Below are positions 52,946 through 61,913 of a stretch of DNA of 64,000 nt, one piece after another. The notes below the pieces were generated by a model. That model worked only from the letters and a program-made list of their open reading frames with translations, searched no databases and had not been told where the DNA came from. The position numbers were made by a program, and so were the translations under genes. Each line of letters starts with the position of its first letter. The stretch's first letter is position 1. Source of the stretch: an uncultured Rhodospirillaceae bacterium (GTDB lineage Bacteria; Pseudomonadota; Alphaproteobacteria; Azospirillales; Azospirillaceae). The DNA lies in NCBI GenBank assembly GCA_937927415.1, contig CALBDS010000004.1, positions 62,001 through 126,000 on the forward strand. The letters are read 5' to 3'.

Positions 52946-53113
52946 TTACGCATTGCACAGACGTGCAATTTCGTCCTTAACCCGCAGTTTTTCTTTTTTG
53001 AGTTTCGCGATGACGGAATCGTCCGGATAGAGGCGGCGAGCATGCTGACGCAGTTCGCTGTCCAGCGACTTGTGCTTGGTGCGCAGGAATTCAATCCGGT
53101 CTTCACGAAGCAT
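52946..53113 (-). CDS. YdcH/DUF465 family small protein
   Basis: A 55-residue helical protein: MLREDRIEFLRTKHKSLDSE, then ARRLYPDDSVIAKLKKEKLR, and VKDEIARLC at the end. It is a two-helix coiled coil typical of the YdcH (DUF465) family. Function is unknown. The start at 53113 is chosen because GGAGGG lies five bases upstream; an in-frame extension to 53197 would cross that site. It is divergent from ubiX with a 136-base gap. Confidence 0.85.
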   Translation of the reverse strand: MLREDRIEFLRTKHKSLDSELRQHARRLYPDDSVIAKLKKEKLRVKDEIARLCNA

Positions 53114-53249
53114 AGATCCCTCCATCGGAAGTTTGTCATATGTTGCCTCCATATGACATCGCCCTATCATGTTGTTACCGAATCGTCGGAATTGCAAGAG
53201 GCAGAGTGCGGCACTGGACCTTCGGCGGGGGCTGCGCTACATCTGGGGT

Positions 53250-53849
53250 ATGACCACGCCACAGCGAATCGTGATCGGCATCAGCGGCGCCTCGGGCGTG
53301 ATCCTTGGCATCCGCATGCTGGAAACCGTGCGCCGGCTCGGCGTCGAATCCCACCTGATTATGAGCCGCGCGGCGGAAGTCACGCTGGCCCATGAAACCG
53401 ACTGGAAAGTCACGCAGGTCCGCGCCCTGGCCGATGTGGCCCACGGCATCACCGACATCGCAGCACCTGTGTCCAGCGGCAGCTTCCGCACGCTGGGCAT
53501 GATCGTCGCCCCCTGCTCGATCCGCACCATGAGCGAGATCGCCACCGGGGTTACCTCGTCCTTGCTGACGCGGGCGGCGGACGTGACGTTGAAGGAACGG
53601 CGGCCGTTGATTTTGATGGTGCGGGAAACGCCGCTGCATCTGGGCCATCTGCGCACGCTGACGCAGCTGGCGGAAATGGGGGCGGTGATCTGCCCGCCGG
53701 TTCCGGCCTTCTACACCCGGCCCGCCTCGGTGGACGATCTGGTGGACCATGCGGTCGGGCGGGCGCTGGATCTGGTCGGGCTGGACAGCGGGCGGGTGCG
53801 CCGGTGGGGCGAACCACCGTCCGAACCGCCGGAAACCGCCGACGTTTGA
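53250..53849 (+). CDS. ubiX: Flavin prenyltransferase UbiX
   Basis: A 199-residue flavoprotein. RIVIGISGASGVILGIRMLE, PVSSGSFRTLGMIVAPCSIR and TMSEIATGVTSSLLTRAADV, with LKERRPLILMVRETPLHLGH, are the full set of UbiX motifs. It prenylates FMN to make the cofactor of UbiD decarboxylase in ubiquinone synthesis. The C-terminal tail is Glu-Pro rich. The ATG at 53250 lacks a strong ribosome site but fits the family. A weak terminator follows. Confidence 0.93.
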   Translation: MTTPQRIVIGISGASGVILGIRMLETVRRLGVESHLIMSRAAEVTLAHETDWKVTQVRALADVAHGITDIAAPVSSGSFRTLGMIVAPCSIRTMSEIATGVTSSLLTRAADVTLKERRPLILMVRETPLHLGHLRTLTQLAEMGAVICPPVPAFYTRPASVDDLVDHAVGRALDLVGLDSGRVRRWGEPPSEPPETADV

Positions 53850-53902
53850 AATCAAAACATTTGCAACCTTCGCAGACCATGAAGGGCGTCACTGGGGATA
53901 AC

Positions 53903-53934
53903 ACCCATATCATTATGTTATAAAATGGGTTTTT
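53903..53934 (+). terminator. Possible weak terminator of ubiX
   Basis: ACCCAT (53903-53908) pairs with ATGGGT (53925-53930), followed by four T. The stem is short and the loop AT-rich, so efficiency is uncertain. The AT-rich region up to 53990 may also hold the carbonic anhydrase promoter. Confidence 0.4.
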
Positions 53935-54051
53935 GTGATTTGCACGAATCCGCCACGCAGCCCCTTGGCACGTCGCGGCATTTGCATTACACACAATCCG
54001 GTGCCGCATCCGCCGCCCGCACCAGCGGCCAGGGATAAGAGGGCAGAACCC

Positions 54052-54732
54052 ATGTCAGGCGTGGAGCACGAAGCGATCCGCCGGCTGCTGGCCGGTGTGC
54101 GGGCCTATCGCGCCCGTTACTACGAACGCCGTCCCGAAAGCATGCGGCAGTTGGTGGAAAACGGGCAGAAGCCGCAGGTGCTGATGATCGGCTGCTCCGA
54201 TTCGCGGGTCGATCCGGCCATCCTGACCGATGCCGAGCCGGGCGAGATCTTCATGGTCCGCAACGTGGCCAACCTCGTCCCGCCCTATCAGCCCGACCAG
54301 AATTATCACGGCACCTCGGCGGCCATCGAATACGCGGTGAAGATCTTGGAGGTGCGGCACGTCATCGTGCTGGGCCATGCCCGGTGCGGCGGCATCCAGG
54401 GGCTGATCCGCATCCAGGCCGGCGACCCGCCCCCCGGCGATTTCATCGCGCCGTGGGTGTCCATCGCCCAGGCCGCGTGCGACCGCTTCATCAGCCAGGA
54501 AACCGCCGGCCCCGGCGGCGACCGGAAAGCCCCCGGCTGGCTGGAGGAATGCCCGCATCTGGTGGAGCGTGCCGCCATCCAGGGGTCGCTGGCCAACCTG
54601 CGGACCTTCCCCTTTGTGCGCGAACGGGAAGAGGATGGGCGGCTGCACCTGCATGGCTGGTGGTTCGATCTGGAGAATGGCGATCTGTGGACCGTCGATT
54701 CGGGCAACCGCGGCTTTGCTCCGGTGTTCTGA
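54052..54732 (+). CDS. Beta-class carbonic anhydrase
   Basis: A 226-residue zinc enzyme. The zinc ligands are Cys48 (LMIGCSDSRVDP), His109 and Cys112 (VLGHARCGGIQG); Asp50 and Arg52 form the dyad. VRNVANLVPPY and the C-terminal GWWFDLENGDLWTVDSG are typical. It interconverts CO2 and bicarbonate in the cytoplasm. AGGG lies within 13 bases of the ATG. The 200 bases upstream are AT-rich and presumably carry the promoter. Confidence 0.95.
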   Translation: MSGVEHEAIRRLLAGVRAYRARYYERRPESMRQLVENGQKPQVLMIGCSDSRVDPAILTDAEPGEIFMVRNVANLVPPYQPDQNYHGTSAAIEYAVKILEVRHVIVLGHARCGGIQGLIRIQAGDPPPGDFIAPWVSIAQAACDRFISQETAGPGGDRKAPGWLEECPHLVERAAIQGSLANLRTFPFVREREEDGRLHLHGWWFDLENGDLWTVDSGNRGFAPVF

Positions 54733-54924
54733 TGAAGCCCCGTTTTCCGCAAACGGTGCGCTGGCGATGGTTGGGACACCGAATGGACGGCATTTGAACC
54801 AAAGTCATGGCAGGTCCGCGCCCATCACTGGATATTTTTGCCGCAGGCGCGTTGCCGCCCCCCTTCCGCGAACCTATCCTCTTGGCCGTCGTTACAAAAG
54901 TGTCATGCTGAAGGGATCGGCTGG

Positions 54925-55350
54925 ATGACAGGGTTTTCCGGGGGCGTTCGTCGGCCCCATTGCGTTCACGTGCCCAAACGAGCCGTTGCGTGCCTTTTCG
55001 CCGTTGCCGCACTGCTGACCGCACCGGCGGTTTTTGCCTCCGAAGGTGCTGGTGCCGCCAACACGTGCCCCTGGACCCAGGATCTGAAGCTGAAGATCGG
55101 CAAGAAGGAACTGGTCGTCACCCAGGAGATGCTGGACCCCAAGGCCGGGCAGCAGGTGATCGACGGCTATGAGCTGCGCCCCAATCTCGACCAGTTGCGG
55201 CTGCAGATCCTCACCCCGCGGGGCGAGATGTGGGAAGCGTCCCTGACGCGGCTGGTGCGCGGCAAGCGGTGCGCCGCCTATTACGTCGGCAAGCCCTTTC
55301 TGGTCGAGGATGCGGAAAGCGTCATTTATGTACCCAACCGCGGTCATTGA
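54925..55350 (+). CDS. Secreted hypothetical protein
   Basis: I do not recognise the family. A product of about 141 residues begins at the ATG at 54925 (MTGFSGGVRRPHCVHV); a GTG at 54969 would start directly at the signal peptide (PKRAVACLFAVAALLTAPAV), which is cleaved near FAS-E. The mature part has a Cys (NTCPWTQDLKLKIGKKELVV) and one near RGKRCAAYYVGKPFLVED, which may form a disulfide. It ends in SVIYVPNRGH. It is periplasmic. AAGGGATC precedes the ATG at 54925. The function is unknown. Confidence 0.7.
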   Translation: MTGFSGGVRRPHCVHVPKRAVACLFAVAALLTAPAVFASEGAGAANTCPWTQDLKLKIGKKELVVTQEMLDPKAGQQVIDGYELRPNLDQLRLQILTPRGEMWEASLTRLVRGKRCAAYYVGKPFLVEDAESVIYVPNRGH

Positions 55351-55507
55351 CGGCCGCGGATACCCCTTTTCCGGCGCGCGAATTGCCGCACCGCGGTATG
55401 AAAACGTCTTACCACCGACACGAAATCCGCATACCCCGGTCTTATTCCCTGTGCTATCACTGTCCGCATGCTGCCGGTGTGGTGATACCGGAACAGGGGT
55501 TTTTGCC

Positions 55508-56005
55508 ATGGCTGTGGAAATCGAGCGCCGGTTTCTCGTCGATCGTGATATCAGCCGTCTGTGCCGCAACGGCGAACGCATCGTCCAGGGTTACCTTCCC
55601 ACCTCGGGCCAGCAGACGGTGCGGGTCCGGGTGACGGAATCCCAGGGGTACCTGACCATCAAGGGCAAACGCCAGGGGTGCAGCCGCCTGGAATACGAAT
55701 GGGAAATCTCCCCCGCTCTGGCTGCCGAGGTCATCCGCGACGTCTGTGACGGGCGTGTGATCGAAAAGACCCGCTACCGGGTGCGCCACGCCGGCCTGTG
55801 GTGGGAAATCGATGTGTTCGAGGGGGCCAACGCCGGCCTCGTCATCGCCGAGGTGGAGCTGGAGTCGGCGGACCAGCCGGTCCTTCTGCCCGACTGGGTG
55901 GGGCGGGAAATCACCAGCGACCGGCGTTTCAGCAACTCCACCCTCAGCCGGGTGCCGCAGCACCCCCGCCGCCTTCCGTCCACCCGCGCCGTCTGCGCTG
56001 CCTGA
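55508..56005 (+). CDS. CYTH-domain protein (triphosphate tunnel metalloenzyme family)
   Basis: A 165-residue CYTH protein. The signature E-x-E-x-K at the N-terminus appears as MAVEIERRFLV, with Arg8 in the Lys place. RVRVTESQGYLTIKGKRQG and EIDVFEGANAGLVIAEVEL follow, giving the beta-strand pattern of a tunnel fold. Members hydrolyse tripolyphosphate or thiamine triphosphate, or are adenylate cyclases; which applies is not clear. The C-terminus is basic and Pro-rich, without similarity to the core. Cytoplasmic. Confidence 0.87.
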   Translation: MAVEIERRFLVDRDISRLCRNGERIVQGYLPTSGQQTVRVRVTESQGYLTIKGKRQGCSRLEYEWEISPALAAEVIRDVCDGRVIEKTRYRVRHAGLWWEIDVFEGANAGLVIAEVELESADQPVLLPDWVGREITSDRRFSNSTLSRVPQHPRRLPSTRAVCAA

Positions 56006-56145
56006 CGGGCCGGATGACCGGCAAAGTGCCGCAGGGCGGCTCCGAAAAATCACCGCACGCGAAATAACGAGGCGGGACGCCGCCTCAGCCGCTATCCTGG
56101 CGGGATCCCCGCACGGATCATCCCAACAAGGGACCACGGCTGCCG

Positions 56146-57435
56146 ATGCATGATCCCCTGTCCCCCGCCACCCGGCCCCCGCACGACGAACGGGAGCGGC
56201 TGGGGGCTGCCTTGCTGACGCGGCTGGACACGCTGGCCGGCTTTTCCGACGACCCGGCAGCCCTGACCCGGCTGTATCTGTCCCCCGCCCACCGCGCCGC
56301 CGCCCGCTGGCTGACCGGCTGGATGGAGGAGGCGGGGATGACCGTCCGCCTGGACGCCATCGGCAATGTGGTCGGACGTTACGACGGGGCCACCCCCGGC
56401 GCCCCGGCGGTGCTGCTGGGGTCGCACATCGACACGGTGCGCAACGCCGGAAAGTACGACGGCACGCTGGGGGTTCTGACCGCGGTGGCGGTGGTGGAGG
56501 ACATGCACCGCCGCGGCGAACGCCTGCCCTTTGCGGTGGAGGTGATCGGCTTCGGCGACGAGGAAGGGGTACGGTTCCCCGTGCTGTTCAGCGGCAGCCG
56601 GGCGGTGGCCGGCACCTTCGATCCCGCCTGTCTGGACGCCCGCGACGGGGACGGCGTGGTTCTGCGCGATGCGCTGGCCGCCTTTGGCGGGGCGCCGGAC
56701 GCCCTGGCCGCCGATCCCGCGGCGGCGGCCCGCGTGGCCGGGGCGCTGGCCTATCTTGAGGTTCACATCGAACAGGGGCCGGTGCTGGAACGGGCGGGCA
56801 CGCCGCTGGGGGTGGTCACCGCCATCAACGGTTCCAGCCGCTACCGGCTGGAGGTAACGGGCATGGCCGGACACGCCGGCACCGTGCCCATGGCCGGACG
56901 GCGCGACGCGCTGACCGCGGCGGCGGATATGGTGCTGGCGGTCGAGCGGCAGGCGCTGCACAGCGCCGGGCTGGTCGCCACCGTCGGCCGGCTGGAGGTG
57001 CTGCCGGGGGCGGTCAACGTCATCCCCGGCGCCGTGCGCTTCACCCTGGACGTGCGCTCGCCCGACGATGGGGAGCGCCGGAAGGGGGCGGCGGCGATTC
57101 TCGCCGCCTGCTCCATCATCGCCCAGCGCCGTCAGGTGGCGCTGACGGTGGAACAGACGGTCGATGCCCCTGCTGCCCCCTGCACCCCAGCGCTGAGGAA
57201 TGCCTTCGCCGCCGCGGCCGTGCGGGCGGGGGTGGAGCCGCGGCACCTGCCCAGCGGGGCCGGGCACGACGCCATGGTCTTTGCGGATGTGCTGCCGATG
57301 GCTATGCTGTTCGTCCGCTGCCGGGGCGGCATCAGCCACAATCCCGCCGAGGCCGTCACCGCCGCCGACGTCGGCCTTGCCGCCGCCGTCCTGCTCGACA
57401 CCCTGCGCCATCTGCCGCATCCGGCGCTTTCGTAA
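56146..57435 (+). CDS. Allantoate amidohydrolase-like M20 hydrolase
   Basis: A 429-residue M20 metallohydrolase of the allantoate amidohydrolase/carbamoylase type. LLGSHIDTVRNAGKYDGTLG gives metal ligands His94 and Asp105; GFGDEEGVRFPVLFSGSRAV gives Glu139/140; LEVHIEQGPVLE and RGGISHNPAEAV give further ligands. It splits allantoate to ureidoglycine in purine breakdown, in line with puuE at 26-27 kb; N-carbamoyl-amino-acid hydrolase activity is the main alternative. Its stop overlaps the next gene (TAATG). No good ribosome site is seen. Confidence 0.88.
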   Translation: MHDPLSPATRPPHDERERLGAALLTRLDTLAGFSDDPAALTRLYLSPAHRAAARWLTGWMEEAGMTVRLDAIGNVVGRYDGATPGAPAVLLGSHIDTVRNAGKYDGTLGVLTAVAVVEDMHRRGERLPFAVEVIGFGDEEGVRFPVLFSGSRAVAGTFDPACLDARDGDGVVLRDALAAFGGAPDALAADPAAAARVAGALAYLEVHIEQGPVLERAGTPLGVVTAINGSSRYRLEVTGMAGHAGTVPMAGRRDALTAAADMVLAVERQALHSAGLVATVGRLEVLPGAVNVIPGAVRFTLDVRSPDDGERRKGAAAILAACSIIAQRRQVALTVEQTVDAPAAPCTPALRNAFAAAAVRAGVEPRHLPSGAGHDAMVFADVLPMAMLFVRCRGGISHNPAEAVTAADVGLAAAVLLDTLRHLPHPALS

Positions 57436-58676
57436 TGAAGGACCCTTTCGTTTCCATGACCTCCTTCGATCTTCATGCCTTCCTCACCGCCCAACGGGAA
57501 CGGCAGACCGCTTTTCTGGCCGAACTGGTCAAGACACCCTCCGACAACCCGCCCGGCGATTGCGCCCCCCACGCCGAACGGGCCGCCGCCCTGCTGGAAG
57601 GGCTGGGTTTCACCGTCGAACGCCATCCGGTCCCCGAAGCGGTGGTGCGGGCCAACGGCATGGTCAGCGTCACCAATCTGGTGGTGCGCAAGCGGTTCGG
57701 CGACGGGCCGGTGATCGCCCTGAACGCCCACGGCGACGTGGTGCCGCCCGGCGAGGGCTGGACCCGCGACCCCTATGGTGCGGAGATCGTGGACGGCTGG
57801 ATGGTCGGGCGCGGGGTGGCGGTGTCGAAATCCGACTTCGCCACCTATGCCTTCGCCCTGCTGGCGCTGGAGGCCATGGGCACGGCCCGCGGCACCGTGG
57901 AACTGCACCTGACCTATGACGAGGAGGCGGGCGGCGAGATCGGGCCGCGCTGGCTGCTGGAGCAGGGCATCAGCACCCCCGACATGGCCATCGCCGCCGG
58001 GTTCAGCTATGGCGTGGTGACCGCGCACAACGGCTGCCTGCATCTGGAGGTGGAGGTGGTGGGCAAATCGGCCCACGCCGCCCTGCCCATGACCGGCATC
58101 GACGCGCTGGAAGCGGCCAACTGCGTGCTGACCACGCTCTACGCCTACCGCAAGGGGCTGCCGCAACACGTCTCGGCGGTGCCGGGCATCGGCTCGCCGC
58201 AGTTGACGGTGGGGCTGATCCGCGGCGGCATCAACACCAACGTGGTGCCCGACCGCGTGACCCTGCGCCTCGACCGCCGCATGATCCCCGAGGAAAACCC
58301 GGCGGAGGTGGAAGCCACCCTGCGCGCGGTGATCGCCGACGCCATGGCCCACGTTCCGGGCGCCCAGGTCCAGGTGCGCCGCATCCTGCTGGCCCGGCCG
58401 CTGACGCCGCTGCCCGGCACCGACCGGCTGGCGGCCCTGCTGTGCGCTCACGCCACCCGCATCATGGGCGAGACGGTGGAGGCCAAGGGCGTGCCGCTCT
58501 ACACCGACGCCCGCCATTACGCCGCCGCCGGGGTGCCCATCGTGCTCTACGGCGCCGGTCCCCACACCATCGAGGAGGCCAACGCCCACCGCGCCGACGA
58601 GCGGCTGCCGCTGTCCGACCTCTATAAGGCGACGGAAGTCGTGGCCGCGGCCCTGGCGGATCTGCTGGCGGAATAA
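57435..58676 (+). CDS. M20-family metallohydrolase with altered metal site
   Basis: A 413-residue M20 (ArgE/DapE-like) protein. The metal ligands His99 and Asp101 (LNAHGDVVPPGEGW) and Glu163/164 (TYDEEAGGEIG) are present. The bridging Asp of the usual GRG-x-x-D is Val130 (VGRGVAVSKSDFATYAF), with an Asp four residues on. Activity is likely kept in this subgroup but the substrate is unknown. The dimerisation domain (GKSAHAALPMTGIDALEAAN) is complete. The first ATG overlaps the stop of the previous gene; a Met eight codons in is an alternative. Cytoplasmic. Confidence 0.85.
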   Translation: MKDPFVSMTSFDLHAFLTAQRERQTAFLAELVKTPSDNPPGDCAPHAERAAALLEGLGFTVERHPVPEAVVRANGMVSVTNLVVRKRFGDGPVIALNAHGDVVPPGEGWTRDPYGAEIVDGWMVGRGVAVSKSDFATYAFALLALEAMGTARGTVELHLTYDEEAGGEIGPRWLLEQGISTPDMAIAAGFSYGVVTAHNGCLHLEVEVVGKSAHAALPMTGIDALEAANCVLTTLYAYRKGLPQHVSAVPGIGSPQLTVGLIRGGINTNVVPDRVTLRLDRRMIPEENPAEVEATLRAVIADAMAHVPGAQVQVRRILLARPLTPLPGTDRLAALLCAHATRIMGETVEAKGVPLYTDARHYAAAGVPIVLYGAGPHTIEEANAHRADERLPLSDLYKATEVVAAALADLLAE

Positions 58677-58701
58677 GCCACCGGCCCCGAACCGCGCCCT
58701 A

Positions 58702-58860
58702 TCCCCCTCTCCCGCCCCGGGAGAGGGACGGGGTGAGGGCCGATTGTCGCGCGAAAGCCCGACAATCGAGCCGTCAGGCTCTCCAAACCGCGGATTTGCG
58801 GTCGCTTCGCGACGGATTTCGGGCCTTCGGCGCGAAATCCGGCCCTCACCCTGCCCCTCT
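58702..58860. repeat. Palindromic intergenic repeat, copy C
   Basis: CCTCTCCC-gccc-CGGGAGAGGG opens the copy. The inner arm GGATTTCGGGCCTTCGGCGC followed by GAAATCCGGCCCTCACCCTG is the inverse of a block in copy B (43995-44035). GAGCCGTCAGGCTC (58768-58781) is a further small palindrome shared with B. The copy lies between two converging M20 genes and runs to within two bases of the stop at 58863. Confidence 0.85.
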
Positions 58861-58862
58861 CG

Positions 58863-60137
58863 TCAGGCCCCCAGCAAGTCCAGGGCAGCAGCGGCCATCA
58901 CCTGGGCCGACCGCACCATGTCGGCGATGTCCACATACTCGTCGGGCTGGTGGGCCAGATCCAGGATGCCGGGGCCATAGGCGATGCAGTCCTTCAGGTG
59001 CCCCACCCGCACGATGTGCTTCTGGTCATAGGTGCCGGGGGACACCACCCGCTGCGCCGGACGGCCCAGCACCTGTTCCACCGCCCGCTCCACCGCCCGC
59101 ACCACCGGGGCATCGGCGTCGGTCATGGTGGGCAGAAAGGCCAGAACCTCGCGGACGGCGTAATCGAAGCCGGGGCGGTCCCGCTTCAGCCCCTCCAGAA
59201 TCGCCACGATCTCGCCCTTCACCGTTTCCGGGTCTTCCTCGATCAGATAGCGGCGATCGACGACCATGCGGCAGGAATCGGGAACCATCGGGCTGGGCAG
59301 ACCGTCGCGGTCCTCCTCCTGCCCGCCGTGGATGGCGTTGATGTTGATGGTCGATTGCCGCGCCCCTTCGGGCACCACCGGCATCGCCGTGCGCTTGCCG
59401 GCCAGATGGGGGATCAGCTCCTCTTCGATGCGGTGGAGCACGGCGCCCATGTGGCGCACGGCGCAATTGCCCAGGAACGGCATGGACCCATGGGCTTCCC
59501 GCCCCTTGGTTTCGATTTCCGCCCACCACACGCCGCGGTGGCCGACGCACACCCGGTCCACGTTCAGCGGCTCGGGGATGATGACGTGATCGACCCGCGG
59601 CGGCGAGAACCAGCCCTGCCGCGCCAGATAGCCCACCCCGCCGAAGCCTCCCGATTCCTCGTCCACCGTGCCGGAAATCTCCAAGGCGCCGGCAAAGGGA
59701 ACACCGCAAGCGAGGATGGCTTCCACCGCCGCCACCGCCGCCGCCAGCCCCCCCTTCATGTCGCAGGCGCCGCGGCCATAGACACGCCCGTCCCGCACCA
59801 CGCCCGCGAACGGATCGACGGTCCAGCCATGGCCCGCGGGCACCACATCGATGTGCCCGTTGAAATGGACGCAGCGTCCGGGCCGTTGCCCCTCGATGCG
59901 GGCGACGACGTTGGTGCGGGGGTGGCGGTCGCTGTCGCCGGGGGTGCCCTCCGCCCGCACATAGGTCACCTGGAAGCCGCGGGCGGCCAGACGCCGCCCC
60001 AGAAGCTCGGCGCAGGGGGTGTAAGCATCGCCCGGCGGGTTGACCGTGGGAATGCGGATCAGGTCGCGGGTCAGTTCCACCAGCGCGTCGGTCTGATCCT
60101 CGATCCGGCGGAACAGCGCGTCGTGGCGGCGGGCCAT
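58863..60137 (-). CDS. M20-family hydrolase (ArgE/DapE type)
   Basis: A 424-residue M20 hydrolase with a canonical metal site: FNGHIDVVPAGHGWTVDPFA and YGRGACDMKGGLAAAVAAVE; GTVDEESGGFGGVGYLAR gives the Glu pair. The dimerisation domain has EAHGSMPFLGNCAVRHMGAV. It acts on an N-acyl amino acid or a related amide in the cytoplasm. The ATG at 60137 is chosen for GGAG eight bases upstream; the frame continues to 60218 without support. It converges on the other two M20 genes, and its stop adjoins repeat copy C. Confidence 0.88.
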   Translation of the reverse strand: MARRHDALFRRIEDQTDALVELTRDLIRIPTVNPPGDAYTPCAELLGRRLAARGFQVTYVRAEGTPGDSDRHPRTNVVARIEGQRPGRCVHFNGHIDVVPAGHGWTVDPFAGVVRDGRVYGRGACDMKGGLAAAVAAVEAILACGVPFAGALEISGTVDEESGGFGGVGYLARQGWFSPPRVDHVIIPEPLNVDRVCVGHRGVWWAEIETKGREAHGSMPFLGNCAVRHMGAVLHRIEEELIPHLAGKRTAMPVVPEGARQSTININAIHGGQEEDRDGLPSPMVPDSCRMVVDRRYLIEEDPETVKGEIVAILEGLKRDRPGFDYAVREVLAFLPTMTDADAPVVRAVERAVEQVLGRPAQRVVSPGTYDQKHIVRVGHLKDCIAYGPGILDLAHQPDEYVDIADMVRSAQVMAAAALDLLGA

Positions 60138-60277
60138 GCCTGCATCTCCCCTTCTCCTGAAAACCATTCTCAGTGTATCGGAGGGGGCCGAGGCCGCAAG
60201 CTGGCCGAACGGCGGCATTGACCCCGCCCGCCGTCAGCCCAACCTTGGCAGGAACCGCCAACCCCAGGAGACAGCCC

Positions 60278-61465
60278 GTGGTGCCCCACCGGATCGTCAT
60301 CGCCGCCCTGACCGCCGCCCTGCTGGCCAGCTGCACCGCCGCCACCGCGTCCGATTCCGGGACGGCGGCGGGGAGTGGGTCCGCCTGCGCCGCGCCCGGC
60401 GGGTGGTACGACGGGGCCGGGCAGCCGCTGGACACCGCCGGGGTGCTGCGCCGGGCGGCATCCGCCCCCGCCGTGCTGCTGGGCGAACGGCACGACAGCG
60501 CCGAACAGCACCGCTGGCAGCTTCAGACCCTGGCCGCCCTGCACGCGGTCAACCCCAATCTGGCGGTGGGGCTGGAAATGATGCCCCGCTCGCGCCAGCC
60601 GGTGCTGGACCGCTGGATCGCCGGCGAATTGGACGAGGCCACCTTCCTCAAGGAAAGCGGCTGGAGCGAGGTGTGGGGTTTCGATTCCGCCTTCTATATG
60701 CCGGTGCTGCATTTCGCGCGGATGCACCGGCTGCCGCTGGTGGCGCTGAACGTCAACCGGGCGCTGGTGTCGCGCACCGCCAAGGACGGCTGGGCCGCCA
60801 TCCCGGCCCCGGAGCGCGAGGGGGTGGGCGACCCCGCCCCCCTGCCCCCCGCCTATGTGGACGAACTGGCCCAGGTGATGTCCCAGCACGGTTCCCCGGT
60901 GGACCGGGACTCCGCCCGGTTCCAGCGTTTCACCCAGGCTCAGGCCCTGTGGGACCGCGCCATGGCCGAGGCCATCACCGCCGCCCATCGCCGCACCGGG
61001 CGCACGGTGGTGGTGCTGGTCGGCGCCGGCCATCTGCGCTACGGCCACGGCATACCGCACCAGTTGGCAGCATTGGGCATCGACGGGTCGCGGGTGCTGC
61101 TGCCGTGGGAAGCCGGGCAGGATTGTCACGAGTTGACCCCTACCGGCCCGCGGGTGGCCGATGCGGTGTTCGGCATCGCCCCCGAACCGCCCCCGGCACA
61201 GACCGCCCCCCGCCCCCGGCTGGGGGTCAACCTGGAAGCGGCCGACGGCGGTGTGCGCATCGCCGGGGTGCAGGACGGCAGCGTCGCCGCCCAGGCGGGC
61301 TTGAAGGCCGGTGACCGCATCACCGCCGCCGCGGGCCGCCCGGTGACCACCCCCGCCGACCTGACCGCCCTGGTCCAGCGCCAGACGCCCGGCACATGGT
61401 TGCCGCTGACCGTGGCACGCGGCCAAAAGACGCATCAGATCATCGCAAAATTTCCGGCTTCCTGA
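60278..61465 (+). CDS. ChaN-like lipoprotein with a C-terminal PDZ domain
   Basis: A 395-residue lipoprotein. The signal (VVPHRIVIAALTAALLASC) ends in the lipobox LASC. The ChaN-like (DUF399) domain is residues about 45-290: PAVLLGERHDSAEQHRWQLQ, VGLEMMPRSRQPVLDRWIAG, VLVGAGHLRYGHGIPHQL. A PDZ domain is residues about 305-390 (LGVNLEAADGGVRIAGVQDG and AQAGLKAGDRITAAAGRPVT). ChaN of Campylobacter binds heme; the PDZ may bind a C-terminus. It likely sits on the outer membrane. A GTG at 60278 is used since GGAG lies eight bases ahead; a GTG follows directly. Confidence 0.82.
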   Translation: MVPHRIVIAALTAALLASCTAATASDSGTAAGSGSACAAPGGWYDGAGQPLDTAGVLRRAASAPAVLLGERHDSAEQHRWQLQTLAALHAVNPNLAVGLEMMPRSRQPVLDRWIAGELDEATFLKESGWSEVWGFDSAFYMPVLHFARMHRLPLVALNVNRALVSRTAKDGWAAIPAPEREGVGDPAPLPPAYVDELAQVMSQHGSPVDRDSARFQRFTQAQALWDRAMAEAITAAHRRTGRTVVVLVGAGHLRYGHGIPHQLAALGIDGSRVLLPWEAGQDCHELTPTGPRVADAVFGIAPEPPPAQTAPRPRLGVNLEAADGGVRIAGVQDGSVAAQAGLKAGDRITAAAGRPVTTPADLTALVQRQTPGTWLPLTVARGQKTHQIIAKFPAS

Positions 61466-61913
61466 ACACGCCCCAGCCTAATATCCGCAAGCATTAAAAG
61501 GGTATAGGTCCACAAGACCCACTGACAATTTTGGGAATCTGGAAAATATAAAACCGCATTAACTATAAGTAATTCAGTCAATATTAACAATTATTAATTT
61601 CTTGATGTTGCATTTTTGAAATCAAATCATCCCGCGTTTGCAAAATGCAACGCAAAATGAAGAGGAAAGTTGAGCGTTTCTGATCGAGAAACGCTCCAGC
61701 CTTCCTCTTCTCCCGGCTCTTCTTTCCCCAAGCCGGTGATTCTCGCACAGCGACTCGGGGCTTTCCCCCCATTTGCACGCGGGAAACGCAAAGGAGCCAT
61801 GCGGCATTACTTTCGGTACGGTAATTGCTCCCGTCCCAAACGCCCCGCCACCCCCGTGCCCGGTCCGGCCGGCACGGGTGGACAAGGAAACCGTGGGCTT
61901 CACGTTCAAACGG
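61466..61913. other. AT-rich gene-free stretch with a nested hairpin
   Basis: Bases 61466-61650 are much richer in A and T than the rest of the window. A nested hairpin is at 61660-61709: outer AAGAGGAA (61660-61667) with TTCCTCTT (61702-61709), inner GAGCGTTTCT (61672-61681) with AGAAACGCTC (61687-61696), around a 5-base loop. No T run follows on either strand. It precedes a small gene and cheY. I see no gene in it. Confidence 0.6.

Noticed and set aside
61466..61720. Possible replication origin in an AT-rich stretch
   Set aside because: No cluster of DnaA boxes and no dnaA, dnaN, parAB or gidA genes nearby.
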